Positions 43,656-52,340 of a stretch of 64,000 nucleotides of DNA are shown piece after piece. Positions within the stretch are counted from its first letter, which is position 1; every line of letters starts with the position of its first letter. Below the pieces are notes generated by a model. It saw nothing but the letters and a program-made list of their open reading frames with translations. It was not told where the DNA came from and did not search any database. Position numbers and translations under genes: made by a program. This DNA is from Streptomyces lacrimifluminis (lineage in GTDB: Bacteria; Actinomycetota; Actinomycetes; Streptomycetales; Streptomycetaceae): positions 62,001 through 126,000 of the forward strand of contig NZ_BMMU01000002.1 in NCBI RefSeq assembly GCF_014646095.1, written 5' to 3'.

Positions 43656-44920
43656 CGGGCGGTCGCCGTGGGGAAGGGCGCGGCAGCCATCTGCGGCCGG
43701 GGCCGCGCGGAGACCGTGGCCCGGATCCGGGTGCCCCGGCCCGGCGCGCCGCTGACGTCCAGGTCACCGCCGTACTCGCGCAGCCTGGCCCGCGCCGCGG
43801 GCAGTCCGAAGCCGCGGCCCGGGCCCGTCGAGGTACGGGCGAGGACCTCGGCCGGGTCGAACCCGACGCCGTCGTCGCTGACTTCCAGGTCCACCCGGTC
43901 CGGCTGCCGCCGGCTGAGGGTGACCTGCACGTTCACCGCGTGGGCGTGTTCGCGGACGTTCGCCAGCGTGCTCTGCGCGACGCGGAACAGGGTGGTGGCG
44001 GTGTGTTCGTCGAGGACGGGCTGGGGGTCGCCGACCGACCGGAACCGCACGCGGGCCGCGGTTCCGTCGGCCTGGGAGCGCGCGCACAGGACACGCAACG
44101 CGCCTTCGAGGCCGGTCTCGGCGACGGCTGACGGGGTGAGGTCCCGGATCATGCGGCGGGTTTCGGTGAGGTTGGTGCCCAGTCCGTCGGCGACCGCGCG
44201 CACGCGTGCGCGGGCCACGTCGGGGCGGTCGTCCCAGTCGCGGTCGGCGGCCTGGAGCAGCATCAGCCCGCCGGCGAGTTCCTGCGCGAGGGTGTCGTGC
44301 AGGTCACGGGCGATCCGCGTCCGCTCCGCCAGCACGCCCGCCCGGCGCTGCTGGAGAGCGATGAGGTCACGCGTGTCGCGCAGTTCCTCGACGAGACGCC
44401 GACGCGCTTCGGCGTCCCGTTGCTGGACGCGGTAGAGGGCAACGGTTCCCCAGACGGCCGCCACGGGCACCAGCACGGTGTCGATCATGAACCGGCCGTC
44501 GGCGCCGACCAGTGCCGCGACGAGGGCCACGGTGATCAGAGCGAGTGCCGCAGTCACCGACCAGCGGCCGAGCACGCGCTGCGCGGCGCACGCCAGCGGC
44601 AGGGCACACCACGCGAAGGCGTTGGTCAGCGCGGCCGGGACGAGGAGGAGAAGCAGTCCCCACAGGGCGAGCAGCACCGGGATCCAGGCCGCCCGCCCCG
44701 CCGTCCCCAGCCGGTCCCACAGCATCACCCCACCCGTGTAGGTGAGCGCGAGCAAGCCGCTGACGGTCGCGATGTACCAGCACAACTCACTGTTGAGCCA
44801 GGTCAGTTGCAGCAGCGCGGACACCACGATGCCGAAGAACGCCAGATGCGACACGTGGTCCAGGGTGAACCGCCCGCCGCGAACCGGCAGCGGCGAACGG
44901 ACGGGGACACGGTCGGACAC
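43652..44920 (-). CDS. Sensor histidine kinase (NarL-type, HisKA_3)
   Basis: A 422-residue membrane kinase. Five or six N-terminal hydrophobic segments form the sensor (LAFFGIVVSALLQLTWL, YIATVSGLLALTYTGGVML, AWIPVLLALWGLLLLLVPAAL, AALALITVALVAALVG, TVLVPVAAVWGTVALY). The dimerisation motif RTRIARDLHDTLAQELAGG carries the phospho-His. The ATPase N box is NVREHA and the G boxes are VSDDGVGFDP and GRGFGLPAARARL. It has no extracellular domain, so it likely senses a membrane-related signal. Transcribed with the response regulator downstream. Confidence 0.9.
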   Translation of the reverse strand: MSDRVPVRSPLPVRGGRFTLDHVSHLAFFGIVVSALLQLTWLNSELCWYIATVSGLLALTYTGGVMLWDRLGTAGRAAWIPVLLALWGLLLLLVPAALTNAFAWCALPLACAAQRVLGRWSVTAALALITVALVAALVGADGRFMIDTVLVPVAAVWGTVALYRVQQRDAEARRRLVEELRDTRDLIALQQRRAGVLAERTRIARDLHDTLAQELAGGLMLLQAADRDWDDRPDVARARVRAVADGLGTNLTETRRMIRDLTPSAVAETGLEGALRVLCARSQADGTAARVRFRSVGDPQPVLDEHTATTLFRVAQSTLANVREHAHAVNVQVTLSRRQPDRVDLEVSDDGVGFDPAEVLARTSTGPGRGFGLPAARARLREYGGDLDVSGAPGRGTRIRATVSARPRPQMAAAPFPTATAR

Positions 44921-45013
44921 GGCAGATCCCCTTGGGCAGACTGATCCAATCGGACAGGGCCCCGAGTCTAGCGACCGCCTGTATGACTTGTGTGAAGATG
45001 CAAGGAAACGGAG

Positions 45014-45048
45014 GGGCCGGGAAAGGGACCAGCAGCCCCCTCCCGGCC
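45014..45048 (-). terminator. Terminator of the orphan binding-protein gene
   Basis: GGGCCGGGA and TCCCGGCC arms with an inner GGG/CCC extension surround an ACCAGCAG loop 15 bp after the stop of the minus-strand gene. Transcription into it from that gene would form a GC-rich hairpin. Confidence 0.65.
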
Positions 45049-45062
45049 TGTCCGCCTCTCGG

Positions 45063-46211
45063 CTACGCCCCGGGGCGCAGGCCCAGCACGCCCGGGGTCG
45101 GATCCCCCTTCACCTCACCGAAGTACAAGGCGAAGGTCTGCTTCCACCGCTCGATCTGCGCCCGGTCGGCCATGAAGCGGGGGAAGCCGTCGAGGTTCGC
45201 GTTCGAGTACTTCCAGACGGGCTTCAGCCCACTGGCGGGGGTGACGTCCGTCCGTACCGACCAGCCGTTGAAGGCGTTCTGCTGCTGGGCGGTGGAGAGC
45301 TGCCAGTTGAGGTAGAGCTTGGCGGCCGTGGTGTTCCGGCCCTGCTTGAGGATCGCGGCCCGCTGGCCCCAGGCCATGAACGGGTGTCCCTCGGCGACGG
45401 CCCACCGGGAGGGTGCGGTGGACGGCGCCACGAGCGAGCCTGCGCCGCCCACACCGAGTGCCTTCTGTCCGCCGGAGACGGCCAGCCCGGGCGTGTGGCT
45501 GCCACGGGCGAACCGGACGTCCTGGGCGGCGAACCTGGCGGCCCAGTCCCAGCCGTAGTGGTCGACGTACAGCTTGAAGAGGTAGAGGACGGCGTCGTCG
45601 TCGTGCGGGTAGGACGACGCGATCTGCCCCTTCCACTTCGGGTCGATCAGGTCGAGCGGGGACTTCGGGACGTCGGTGCCGACCGCGGCGACGTTGTACG
45701 AGTAGCTGAAGCCGATCACGGCGATCGCGGTCCAGAATCCGTGCGGGTCCTTGAAGCCGTCGTACACCTTGGAGAAGCCGGCGGGCCTGTAGGACAGCAG
45801 GCGGCCCTGCTCCTTCCAGCGGGTGAAGTCCTGGAGGGTCTGGAGCTGGACGACGTCCGGGACGAGGGTGTCGGTCGCGAACTGGTTGTCGACGCGGACG
45901 TCGTGGTACTTGCTGTAGTCCATGACGACCTTGAGGTCGATCTCCGGGAAGCGCGCCGCGAAGCCCGCGCGGATTCCGTTGCCCTGGCTGTCGACGTCGC
46001 CGCCCGCGTAGATGACGAGCTTGCCGCCCTCGGCCAGCGCCGCCTGGTACAGCTCGTCGAGGGTCCGGGTCTCCTCGGCGCCCGTGGCCGGGCGGGATCC
46101 GGCGGACGGGGCCGCGGCGGCGGAGGTCCCGGTGACACCGAGCGCGCCGACGCCGAGCGCCGCTCCGGCTCCGGTGGCGAGTACACGTCGTCGGCTGAGG
46201 AAACTGGACAC
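45063..46211 (-). CDS. Tat-exported ABC substrate-binding protein, orphan
   Basis: A 382-residue periplasmic-binding type II protein similar to Fe3+/aminoethylphosphonate binding proteins. The N-terminus FLSRRRVLATGAGAALGVGALGVTG is a twin-arginine signal and no lipobox cysteine follows. The body shows LYQAALAEGGKLVIYAGGDVDSQGNGIRAGF, VPDVVQLQTLQDFTRWKEQGRL, FWTAIAVIGFSYSYN, DLIDPKWKGQIASSYPHDDDAVLYLFK and KLYLNWQLSTAQQQ. No permease or ATPase gene is adjacent, so it either uses a distant transporter or acts otherwise. A 28-bp perfect palindrome lies about 110 bp upstream of its start. Confidence 0.82.
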   Translation of the reverse strand: MSSFLSRRRVLATGAGAALGVGALGVTGTSAAAAPSAGSRPATGAEETRTLDELYQAALAEGGKLVIYAGGDVDSQGNGIRAGFAARFPEIDLKVVMDYSKYHDVRVDNQFATDTLVPDVVQLQTLQDFTRWKEQGRLLSYRPAGFSKVYDGFKDPHGFWTAIAVIGFSYSYNVAAVGTDVPKSPLDLIDPKWKGQIASSYPHDDDAVLYLFKLYVDHYGWDWAARFAAQDVRFARGSHTPGLAVSGGQKALGVGGAGSLVAPSTAPSRWAVAEGHPFMAWGQRAAILKQGRNTTAAKLYLNWQLSTAQQQNAFNGWSVRTDVTPASGLKPVWKYSNANLDGFPRFMADRAQIERWKQTFALYFGEVKGDPTPGVLGLRPGA

Positions 46212-46320
46212 TCTGTGGGCCTCTCGTTGGGGGGCAGTGATGCTGGGGGTTCGATCCTGACGCGGGCGAGAGGGTCCGCGCGTCGGCTGTACGGAGCCTG
46301 GTGGAGGCCGAGGGATGAAC

Positions 46321-46348
46321 CCCCGTTCAACCGATCGGTTGAACGGGG
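46321..46348. promoter_or_regulatory. 28-bp perfect palindrome, TetR-operator-like
   Basis: CCCCGTTCAACCGA and its exact reverse complement meet without a loop. The core AACCGATCGGTT has the form of many TetR-family operators. It lies between the lactate-monooxygenase-like pseudogene and the binding-protein gene, both on the minus strand. A terminator for the upstream gene is the alternative. Confidence 0.5.
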
Positions 46349-46359
46349 TTACCGGGCGG

Positions 46360-47515
46360 TCAGACCGCCTGGAGCGCGGCGGGGACGAGGTCCTTGAGGG
46401 ACGGGTATCCGTCCACGGCCATGATCAGGTCGGTCTCGGCGAGCAGGGCGCGCAGGACGTGGACGATGCCGTCGGTGCCGCCGAGGGCGCAGCCGTAGGC
46501 GTAGGGGCGGCCGATGCCCACCGCCGTCGCGCCCAGGGCGAGGGCCTTGACGATGTCGGCGCCGCTGCGGACCCCGGAGTCGAAGAGGACCGGCAGCCCG
46601 TCGGCCGCCTCGACGACGGCGGGCAGGACGTCGAGGGCGGGGAGGCCGCCGTTGGCCTGCCGGCCGCCGTGGTTGGAGCAGTAGATGCCGTCCACTCCCG
46701 CGTCACGGGCCCGGCGCGCGTCCTCGGGGTGGCAGATGCTTCACGATCAGGGGGAGGTCGGTCAACGAGCGCAGCCAGTCCAGATCGTCCCAGGTGAGCG
46801 GGTTGCCGAAGACCTGGGTCCAGTGGAGGATCGCGGATTGCGGGTCCTCCTCGGGCGAGCGGCCGAGCGCGGCCCGGAAGGCCGGGTCGGTCGTGTAGTT
46901 GGTGAGGCAGTGTCCGCGCAGCTGGGGGAAGTTGGCCGTCGCGAGGTCCCTCGGGCGCCAGCCGGTGATCCAGGTGTCGAGGGTGACGACGATGCCCCGG
47001 TACCCGGCCCGTTCGGCACGGTGGACGAGGCTCTCGGCGATGCTCCGGTCGGTCGGGGTGTAGAGCTGGAAGAAGCCGGGGGTGTCGCCGAGTTCGCCGG
47101 CCACATCCTCCAGCGGGTCCACGGACAGGGTGGAGGCGACCATCGGGACTCCGGTACGGGCGGCGGCTCGGGCCGTGGCCAGGTCGCCGTGTCCGTCCTG
47201 GGCGCAGAGCCCGATGACACCGATCGGGGCGAGGAACACCGGCGACGGCAATGTCATGCCGAACAGCTCGACGGTCAGGTCGCGTTGGGAGGCACCGACG
47301 AACATGCGCGGGATCAGGCCCCAGCGCTGGAAGGCGGCGACGTTGGCCCGCTGGGTGTGCTCGTCGCCGGCGCCCCCGGCCACGTAGGACCAGACGGACG
47401 GCGGCAGGGCGGCGCGGGCGCGGTCCGCCAACTCGGCGAACTCCATGGGGAAGGAGGGCAGGACACCGCCCAGCCCGTTCAGGTAGATCTCGTTCTGGTA
47501 GTCGGCGAACGCCAT
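46360..47515 (-). pseudogene. Lactate 2-monooxygenase-like FMN enzyme, frameshifted
   Basis: Two frames together encode one alpha-hydroxy-acid oxidising flavoenzyme of the lactate monooxygenase type. The 5' part (from 47515) reads MAFADYQNEIYLNGLGGVLP and continues to DLPLIVKH, then runs into wrong-frame residues. The 3' part resumes at [24 protein letters not shown] and contains the catalytic histidine (SNHGGR) and FMN phosphate site. Expected sequence at the junction is [14 protein letters not shown]. The reading breaks near 46738-46741, where two bases appear to be missing (aag-ggc-atc has become aag-c-atc). The enzyme cannot be made intact unless this is a sequencing error. Confidence 0.85.
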
Positions 47516-47604
47516 GGGGACACCTTTCGCTCAGGCAGATCGAACGGCTCGCGGCTCGGGCGATTCGTGCATCGGATGGCCCACGGCCCCGGACAGGCCG
47601 CGAC

Positions 47605-48207
47605 TCAGACAGCTCGTGGCCGGGCGTGCAGGAGGAGGTGATCGGCGAGCAGCGCCAGCGCCGCCTGGCTGTCGGCGGTGTTGCGGTCGACGAGCCAGGT
47701 CATGTTGAGGCCGTCGATCGTCGAATGGACGTACCTCGCGAGCACCGGCACGGGTTCGGTCCACTCGATTCCGGCGTTGTCCGCGGCGAGTTCGAGCAGG
47801 CCGGCGAAGGCGCGCAGGAAGATCTCGTACTGCTTTCCGGCGACGTCCTCGAAGCCGGGGTTGCGCAGCGCGTACTGGGTGAGCTCGTAACTGATCTGGT
47901 GTTCGCCGGGGTTGGCCTCGAAGCCCTTCCAGAACGCGTGCAGGCTGTCGAGAACGCTGTCACGGATGTCCTTGTGCGGGGCGAACAGGCCGCGGACCTC
48001 GGCGACGTACCGCTCGGTGAGGGTCTCGGTGACGAGTTCGAGCAGTTGTGCTCTGGACTCGAAGCAGTAGTGGAAGGCCCCGAGGGTCATGTCCGCCTCG
48101 GTGACCACCGCCCGGGTGGTGGCCTTGGCCACGCCGTCGCGCGCCATGACCCGGATCGCCGCCTCAAGGAGCTCCGCTCTCCGGTCGCTCGCCGCCATGC
48201 GGGGCAC
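47605..48207 (-). CDS. TetR family transcriptional regulator
   Basis: A ~200-residue TetR protein. The HTH is LLEAAIRVMARDGVAKATTRAVVTEADMTLGAFHYCFESRAQLLELV near the N-terminus. The ligand domain is otherwise unclassified. The GTG at 48207 is chosen because AGGAG lies six bases upstream; an in-frame GTG at 48225 has no such site. It diverges from the SMP-30 gene, and a long inverted repeat between them is a likely operator, so it probably represses the SMP-30/SDR cassette and itself. Confidence 0.87.
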   Translation of the reverse strand: MPRMAASDRRAELLEAAIRVMARDGVAKATTRAVVTEADMTLGAFHYCFESRAQLLELVTETLTERYVAEVRGLFAPHKDIRDSVLDSLHAFWKGFEANPGEHQISYELTQYALRNPGFEDVAGKQYEIFLRAFAGLLELAADNAGIEWTEPVPVLARYVHSTIDGLNMTWLVDRNTADSQAALALLADHLLLHARPRAV

Positions 48208-48270
48208 GCGTTCTCCTCTCCACACCGGTCCGACCTGTGGGTTCGCCCGTCAGGATAGCCAACCGGCCCA

Positions 48271-48313
48271 GGAGAAGTAAGTCATCCGTCCAGGACACTT
48301 GACTTACTTCTCC
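48271..48313. promoter_or_regulatory. 14-bp inverted repeat between TetR and SMP-30 genes
   Basis: GGAGAAGTAAGTCA (48271-48284) and its exact reverse complement (48300-48313) are separated by 15 bp. The GACTTACTTC half-sites and central location in the divergent region suggest an operator bound by the TetR protein. A TTGACT at 48299-48304 overlaps the right arm and may be a -35 element. Confidence 0.65.
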
Positions 48314-48389
48314 GGTTTGGGCCACCGTAGCGTGAACAGAACGCCGGGCACCAAGCGCCCCGCGGGATGTGCAGCCTCAGGAGGCAGGG

Positions 48390-49382
48390 GTGCGACCGAG
48401 GGCCACAGTCGTTCTGGACGGATTCGGCGTCCTGGAGTCGCTGCGCTGGCACGACGGCGCCCTGTGGTTCTGCGACCTCGCCCACGGGACGGTGCACCGC
48501 TGGGACACACGAGGAGAGCCTGAGACGGTGGCGGAGGTCCCGGGCCGGGCCGGGGGCCTGGGCTGGCTGCCCGACGGGCGGATGCTGGTCGTCTCGATGG
48601 ACGGGCACTGTGTGTACCGGCGGGAGCCGGACGGCACCCTGGTCGTGCACGCCGACCTCAAGGGCGTCGCCGGAGGCCCCGTCAACGACATGTTCGTCGA
48701 CCGGCTGGGCCGCGCCTACGTGGGCAACTTCGGCTTCGACTACCACGGCTTCGTCCGCCGGCAGCCCAACTCGATGCTCTACGCCCCGCCCGGACCGCCC
48801 CGGACACCCCTCGCCTGCTTCTCCCCCGAGGGTGAACTGCTGGGCCTGAGCGAGCCGTTGGTGTTCCCGAACGGCCTTTTCCTGCTCGACGACGAGCGGC
48901 TTACGGGCGAGGGACCCACCCTGCTGGTCGCGGAGACCCTGGCCATGCGACTCACCGCGCTCACCGTCCTCCCCGACGGGCGCCTCGGCCCGCCCCGGCC
49001 CTGGGCTCCACTGATCCCGTCCGCCCTGTGGAGGTCCCTCAACCACCCCGGGCTGCTGGGCCGCGTCACCCGGCGGGTCTCCGCCCTCCTCAACCACCCG
49101 GCGATCGCCGACCGCTCCGCCAGTCCCATCGCCCCCGACGGCATCGCCCCGGGCAAGGACGGCACGGCCTGGGTCGCCAACGCGCTGCGCGGCGAGTGCG
49201 TCCGGGTCGGCCCCGGCGGCGCGATCCTGGACCGGGTCTCCACCAGCCAGCGCACCCTGAGCTGTCTGGTCGCCGGACCCGACGGCAACACCCTGTACGC
49301 GGCCACCACACCGACCGACGATCCGGTCGAGGCGGCCCGGGTCGACGGGTCACGGCTGGAGGCGTACGTCCTGCCATCCTGA
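48390..49382 (+). CDS. SMP-30/gluconolactonase-like beta-propeller protein
   Basis: A ~330-residue six-bladed propeller of the SMP-30/gluconolaconase/LRE family. Typical segments: GFGVLESLRWHDGALWFCDLAHGTVHRWD, GLGWLPDGRMLVVSMDGHCVYRRE, GGPVNDMFVDRLGRAYVGNFGFD (Asn-Asp metal site), FPNGLFLLDD, and PDGIAPGKDGTAWVANALRGECVRVG (second Asp). No signal peptide, so a cytosolic lactonase is likely. The GTG at 48390 follows AGGAGG. It is the first gene of a four-gene plus-strand cassette under the divergent TetR protein. Confidence 0.82.
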   Translation: MRPRATVVLDGFGVLESLRWHDGALWFCDLAHGTVHRWDTRGEPETVAEVPGRAGGLGWLPDGRMLVVSMDGHCVYRREPDGTLVVHADLKGVAGGPVNDMFVDRLGRAYVGNFGFDYHGFVRRQPNSMLYAPPGPPRTPLACFSPEGELLGLSEPLVFPNGLFLLDDERLTGEGPTLLVAETLAMRLTALTVLPDGRLGPPRPWAPLIPSALWRSLNHPGLLGRVTRRVSALLNHPAIADRSASPIAPDGIAPGKDGTAWVANALRGECVRVGPGGAILDRVSTSQRTLSCLVAGPDGNTLYAATTPTDDPVEAARVDGSRLEAYVLPS

Positions 49383-49484
49383 GCCCTCTCGTCAACTCGG
49401 CCATTTCCCGGGAGTTCCCATGCACGGACAGCGAACGGACGGCACCACTCCCCCGCCCACGGGCGCTCATGACGGAGGTCAGCG

Positions 49485-50315
49485 GTGAGCGTCGTCCTGA
49501 TCACCGGCGCCGCGAGCGGCATCGGTGCGGCGACCGCGCGCGAGGCGGTGCGCCGGGGCCACCGGGTCGCCCTCGCGGACATCGACCTGGCCGGGGCGAC
49601 CCGGATCGCCGGCCAACTGGGCCCCGCAGCCCGCGCGTTCGAGCTGGACATCCGCGACGAAGCCGCGTGGGAGACTGCGTTGGACGCCGTGGCGGACCAA
49701 CTCGGCCCGGTCGAGGTGCTCGTCAACAACGCGGGGATCATCCACACCGGGTACGCACGCCAGTTGTCGCCGGCCGAGCACCGGCACATGGTGGAGGTGA
49801 ACCTGCTCGGTCCGATCAACGGCATGCTGGCCGCACTGTCCCGGATGCGCGCCCAGGGCCATGGGCACATCGTCACCGTGTGCAGCATGAGTTCGTTCCT
49901 GCCACTGCCCGGCTACACCACCTACGGCGCGACCAAGCACGGGCTGCGCGCCTTCCACCACAGTGTGGCCATCGAGGAACGCGAAGGGCCCGTGACCTTC
50001 AGCATCATCCATCCGCCCGGCACCCGCACCCCCATGCTGGACCAGGAGATGGCAGATCCCAGCGCGGTGATCACCTTCGCCGAGAAGCCGCTCACCCCCG
50101 AGAAGGTCGCCTCGGTGATCGTCGACGCCATCGTGAGGAAGCCGGTCGAGATCGTCCACCCCGCCATCGGCGGACGCGTTCAGCGGGTCGCCGGTGTGTT
50201 CCCCCGGCTGATGCGCTTCGTGATCCCCAAGGTGGCAGCCATGGCCAAGCGCCGCAGCACGGGCCTCGTCCCGGCGCCGACGGCAGTACCCGAGCAAGGA
50301 GACACCCACCGATGA
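49485..50315 (+). CDS. Short-chain dehydrogenase/reductase (cassette gene 2)
   Basis: A 276-residue classical SDR with cofactor motif LITGAASGIGAATA, the acidic residue in ALADIDLAG favouring NAD, NNAG, and the catalytic set SMSSFLPLPGYTTYGATKHGLRAF. A basic C-terminal extension (KVAAMAKRRST) is present, as in membrane-associated SDRs. Its TGA overlaps the ATG of the next gene. Substrate unknown. Confidence 0.88.
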   Translation: MSVVLITGAASGIGAATAREAVRRGHRVALADIDLAGATRIAGQLGPAARAFELDIRDEAAWETALDAVADQLGPVEVLVNNAGIIHTGYARQLSPAEHRHMVEVNLLGPINGMLAALSRMRAQGHGHIVTVCSMSSFLPLPGYTTYGATKHGLRAFHHSVAIEEREGPVTFSIIHPPGTRTPMLDQEMADPSAVITFAEKPLTPEKVASVIVDAIVRKPVEIVHPAIGGRVQRVAGVFPRLMRFVIPKVAAMAKRRSTGLVPAPTAVPEQGDTHR

Positions 50316-51544
50316 CCGTCAACACCACCACTCCCAGGGCCATTTCGGCTCCTGCGACCGAAAGCCACTTCGACAGCCTGCGGGCGGCCACCGCCGGCCT
50401 CGAACCCCCCTTCGGCGTCATCGACCTGGACGCCTTCGACGCCAACGCCCGCGACCTGGAACGCCGTGCGGGCGGCAAGCCGATCCGGCTGGCCAGCAAG
50501 TCGCTGCGCTCCCGCACCCTCATCCGACGCGCCCTGGACCGCCCTGGATTCGACGGCATCCTCGGCTTCACCCTGCCCGAAGCCCTGTGGCTGGCCGAGG
50601 AGTTCGACGACATCGTCGTCGGCTACCCGACCGCCGACCGCACGGCGCTGCGCCGGCTGGCCGCCGACGAGCGGCTGGCCTCCCGGATCACCCTGATGGT
50701 GGACTGCGTCGAGCATCTCGACCTGATCGACGCCGCCACCGGGCCCCGCGAGACCCGTATCCAGGTCTGCCTGGAACTGGACGCGGCCCTGCGCCTCGCG
50801 GGCGGCCGTCTCCACCTGGGGCCGCGCAGATCCCCGGTGCACACCCCGCAGGAAGCGGAGGCGTTCGCGCGCGAGGTGGCGTCCCGTCCGGGCTTCGAGC
50901 TGACAGGCGTCATGGGGTACGAGGGTCAGGTCGCCGGCCTGGGCGACAACCAGCCCGGCAACGCCGTCAAGCGGGCCGTGGTCCGGGCGATGCAGCGTTC
51001 CTCCGTCGAGGAGTTGAGCCACCGCCGGGAAGCCGCGGTCGCGGCCGTACGGGCCGTGACACCGCTGCGGTTCGTCAACGGCGGCGGCACGGGCAGCCTG
51101 GAGACGACGACCCGCGAGGACTCCGTCACCGAACTCGCGGCGGGCTCCGGCCTGTACGGTCCGGGGCTGTTCGACTTCTACCGCGCCTTCCGGCCCGTCC
51201 CGGCGGCGTACTTCGTGCTGCCCGTCGTCCGCCGTCCCTCGTCGTCGATCGCGACCCTTTTGGGCGGCGGCTGGGTGGCGTCCGGGCCGCTCGGCAAGGA
51301 CCGGCTGCCCACCCTGGCCTGGCCTCCCGGGCTGCGCGTCACCGCCACCGAGTCCTTCGGGGAGGTGCAGACCCCGCTGGTGGGCAGGGCCGCGAGCGTG
51401 CTGAACATCGGGGACCGGGTGTGGCTGCGGCACGCCAAGGCCGGTGAACTGTGCGAGCGCATCGGCGATCTGCACCTGGTCAGCGGCGGCGCGGTGGTCG
51501 ACACCGTGCCCACCTACCGCGGTGAGGGCCACCACTTCCTGTGA
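50312..51544 (+). CDS. Amino acid deaminase/aldolase (alanine racemase N-terminal fold)
   Basis: A ~410-residue PLP enzyme of the alanine racemase-like barrel family annotated as amino acid deaminase/aldolase. The lysine for PLP is probably in KPIRLASKSLRSRTLIRRAL near the N-terminus, following FGVIDLDAFDANARDL. Barrel strands and phosphate loop are seen at LTGVMGYEGQVAG and FVNGGGTGSLETT, and the C-terminal metal/substrate region at TPLVGRAASVLNIGDRVWLRHAKAGEL. It overlaps the genes on both sides, so it is translationally coupled to the two SDRs. The natural substrate is unknown. Confidence 0.83.
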   Translation: MTVNTTTPRAISAPATESHFDSLRAATAGLEPPFGVIDLDAFDANARDLERRAGGKPIRLASKSLRSRTLIRRALDRPGFDGILGFTLPEALWLAEEFDDIVVGYPTADRTALRRLAADERLASRITLMVDCVEHLDLIDAATGPRETRIQVCLELDAALRLAGGRLHLGPRRSPVHTPQEAEAFAREVASRPGFELTGVMGYEGQVAGLGDNQPGNAVKRAVVRAMQRSSVEELSHRREAAVAAVRAVTPLRFVNGGGTGSLETTTREDSVTELAAGSGLYGPGLFDFYRAFRPVPAAYFVLPVVRRPSSSIATLLGGGWVASGPLGKDRLPTLAWPPGLRVTATESFGEVQTPLVGRAASVLNIGDRVWLRHAKAGELCERIGDLHLVSGGAVVDTVPTYRGEGHHFL

Positions 51545-52314
51545 CCACCACCATCACCGGCCGGACGGTCCTGATCGTCGGCGCCTCCTCCGGAATCGGG
51601 GCGGCGGTCGCCCGGCGGCTCGCCCCGGCGGGCAACCGACTCGTCCTCACGGCCCGGCGCGCCCCCGAACTGGCCGCCGTGGCCCAGGAGGTGCGGGCCG
51701 CCGGCAGCGCCTGCCTCGACATCGCCGCCGACGCCCTGGACCCGGAGGCGGCGGCCGGGGTCGTGGCGACGGCTGTCGCGGAGTTCGGGTCCGTCGACAT
51801 CGCGCTGCTCAACGCCGGTCAGGGGCCGGACATGGCCATGGACCGGGTGAGTACGGCCGACGTCTCACGGATCATGGCGCTGAACTACGACGTCGTCGTC
51901 AACTATCTGGTCCCGCTGATCCGTCAGTTGGGCGAGCAGCCGGACGGCGGCCTGATCGCCCACACCAACTCCCTGGCGGGGCTGATGGGCATCCCCCGCC
52001 AGGGCCCGTACTCGGCGGCGAAGGCGGCCGTACGCACCCTCATCGACGCCGCGCGCGTCGAACTGGCGCCCAGGGGAATCCGGTTCACCTCGATCCACCC
52101 GGGCTTCGTGGGAACGGAACGGGTCGACGCGGACGGCCTGCCCAAGCCCTTCCAGGTCAGCCAGGAGCGCGCGGCCCAGTACGTCGTACGCGCGTTGGAG
52201 CGGGAGCCGGCGCAGGCCTGTTTCCCCTGGCAGACAACGGCGTTGGTCCGCACGCTGCGGGCCCTGCCCGCGCCGGTCTCCGACCGGGTGCTGCGGCTGT
52301 TGGCCGCGCGGTAG
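51541..52314 (+). CDS. Short-chain dehydrogenase/reductase (cassette gene 4)
   Basis: A 257-residue SDR. Cofactor motif LIVGASSGIGAAVARRL, NAG in ALLNAGQGPDMAMD, catalytic Ser and Tyr-Lys in TNSLAGLMGIPRQGPYSAAKAAVRTL. The basic residue after strand 2 (LTARRAPEL) suggests NADP. The GTG overlaps the preceding TGA. It ends the cassette; a degraded gene follows on the opposite strand. Confidence 0.88.
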   Translation: MTTTITGRTVLIVGASSGIGAAVARRLAPAGNRLVLTARRAPELAAVAQEVRAAGSACLDIAADALDPEAAAGVVATAVAEFGSVDIALLNAGQGPDMAMDRVSTADVSRIMALNYDVVVNYLVPLIRQLGEQPDGGLIAHTNSLAGLMGIPRQGPYSAAKAAVRTLIDAARVELAPRGIRFTSIHPGFVGTERVDADGLPKPFQVSQERAAQYVVRALEREPAQACFPWQTTALVRTLRALPAPVSDRVLRLLAAR

Positions 52315-52340
52315 CGGCCCTGGCGAGGACCACCGGTCCG

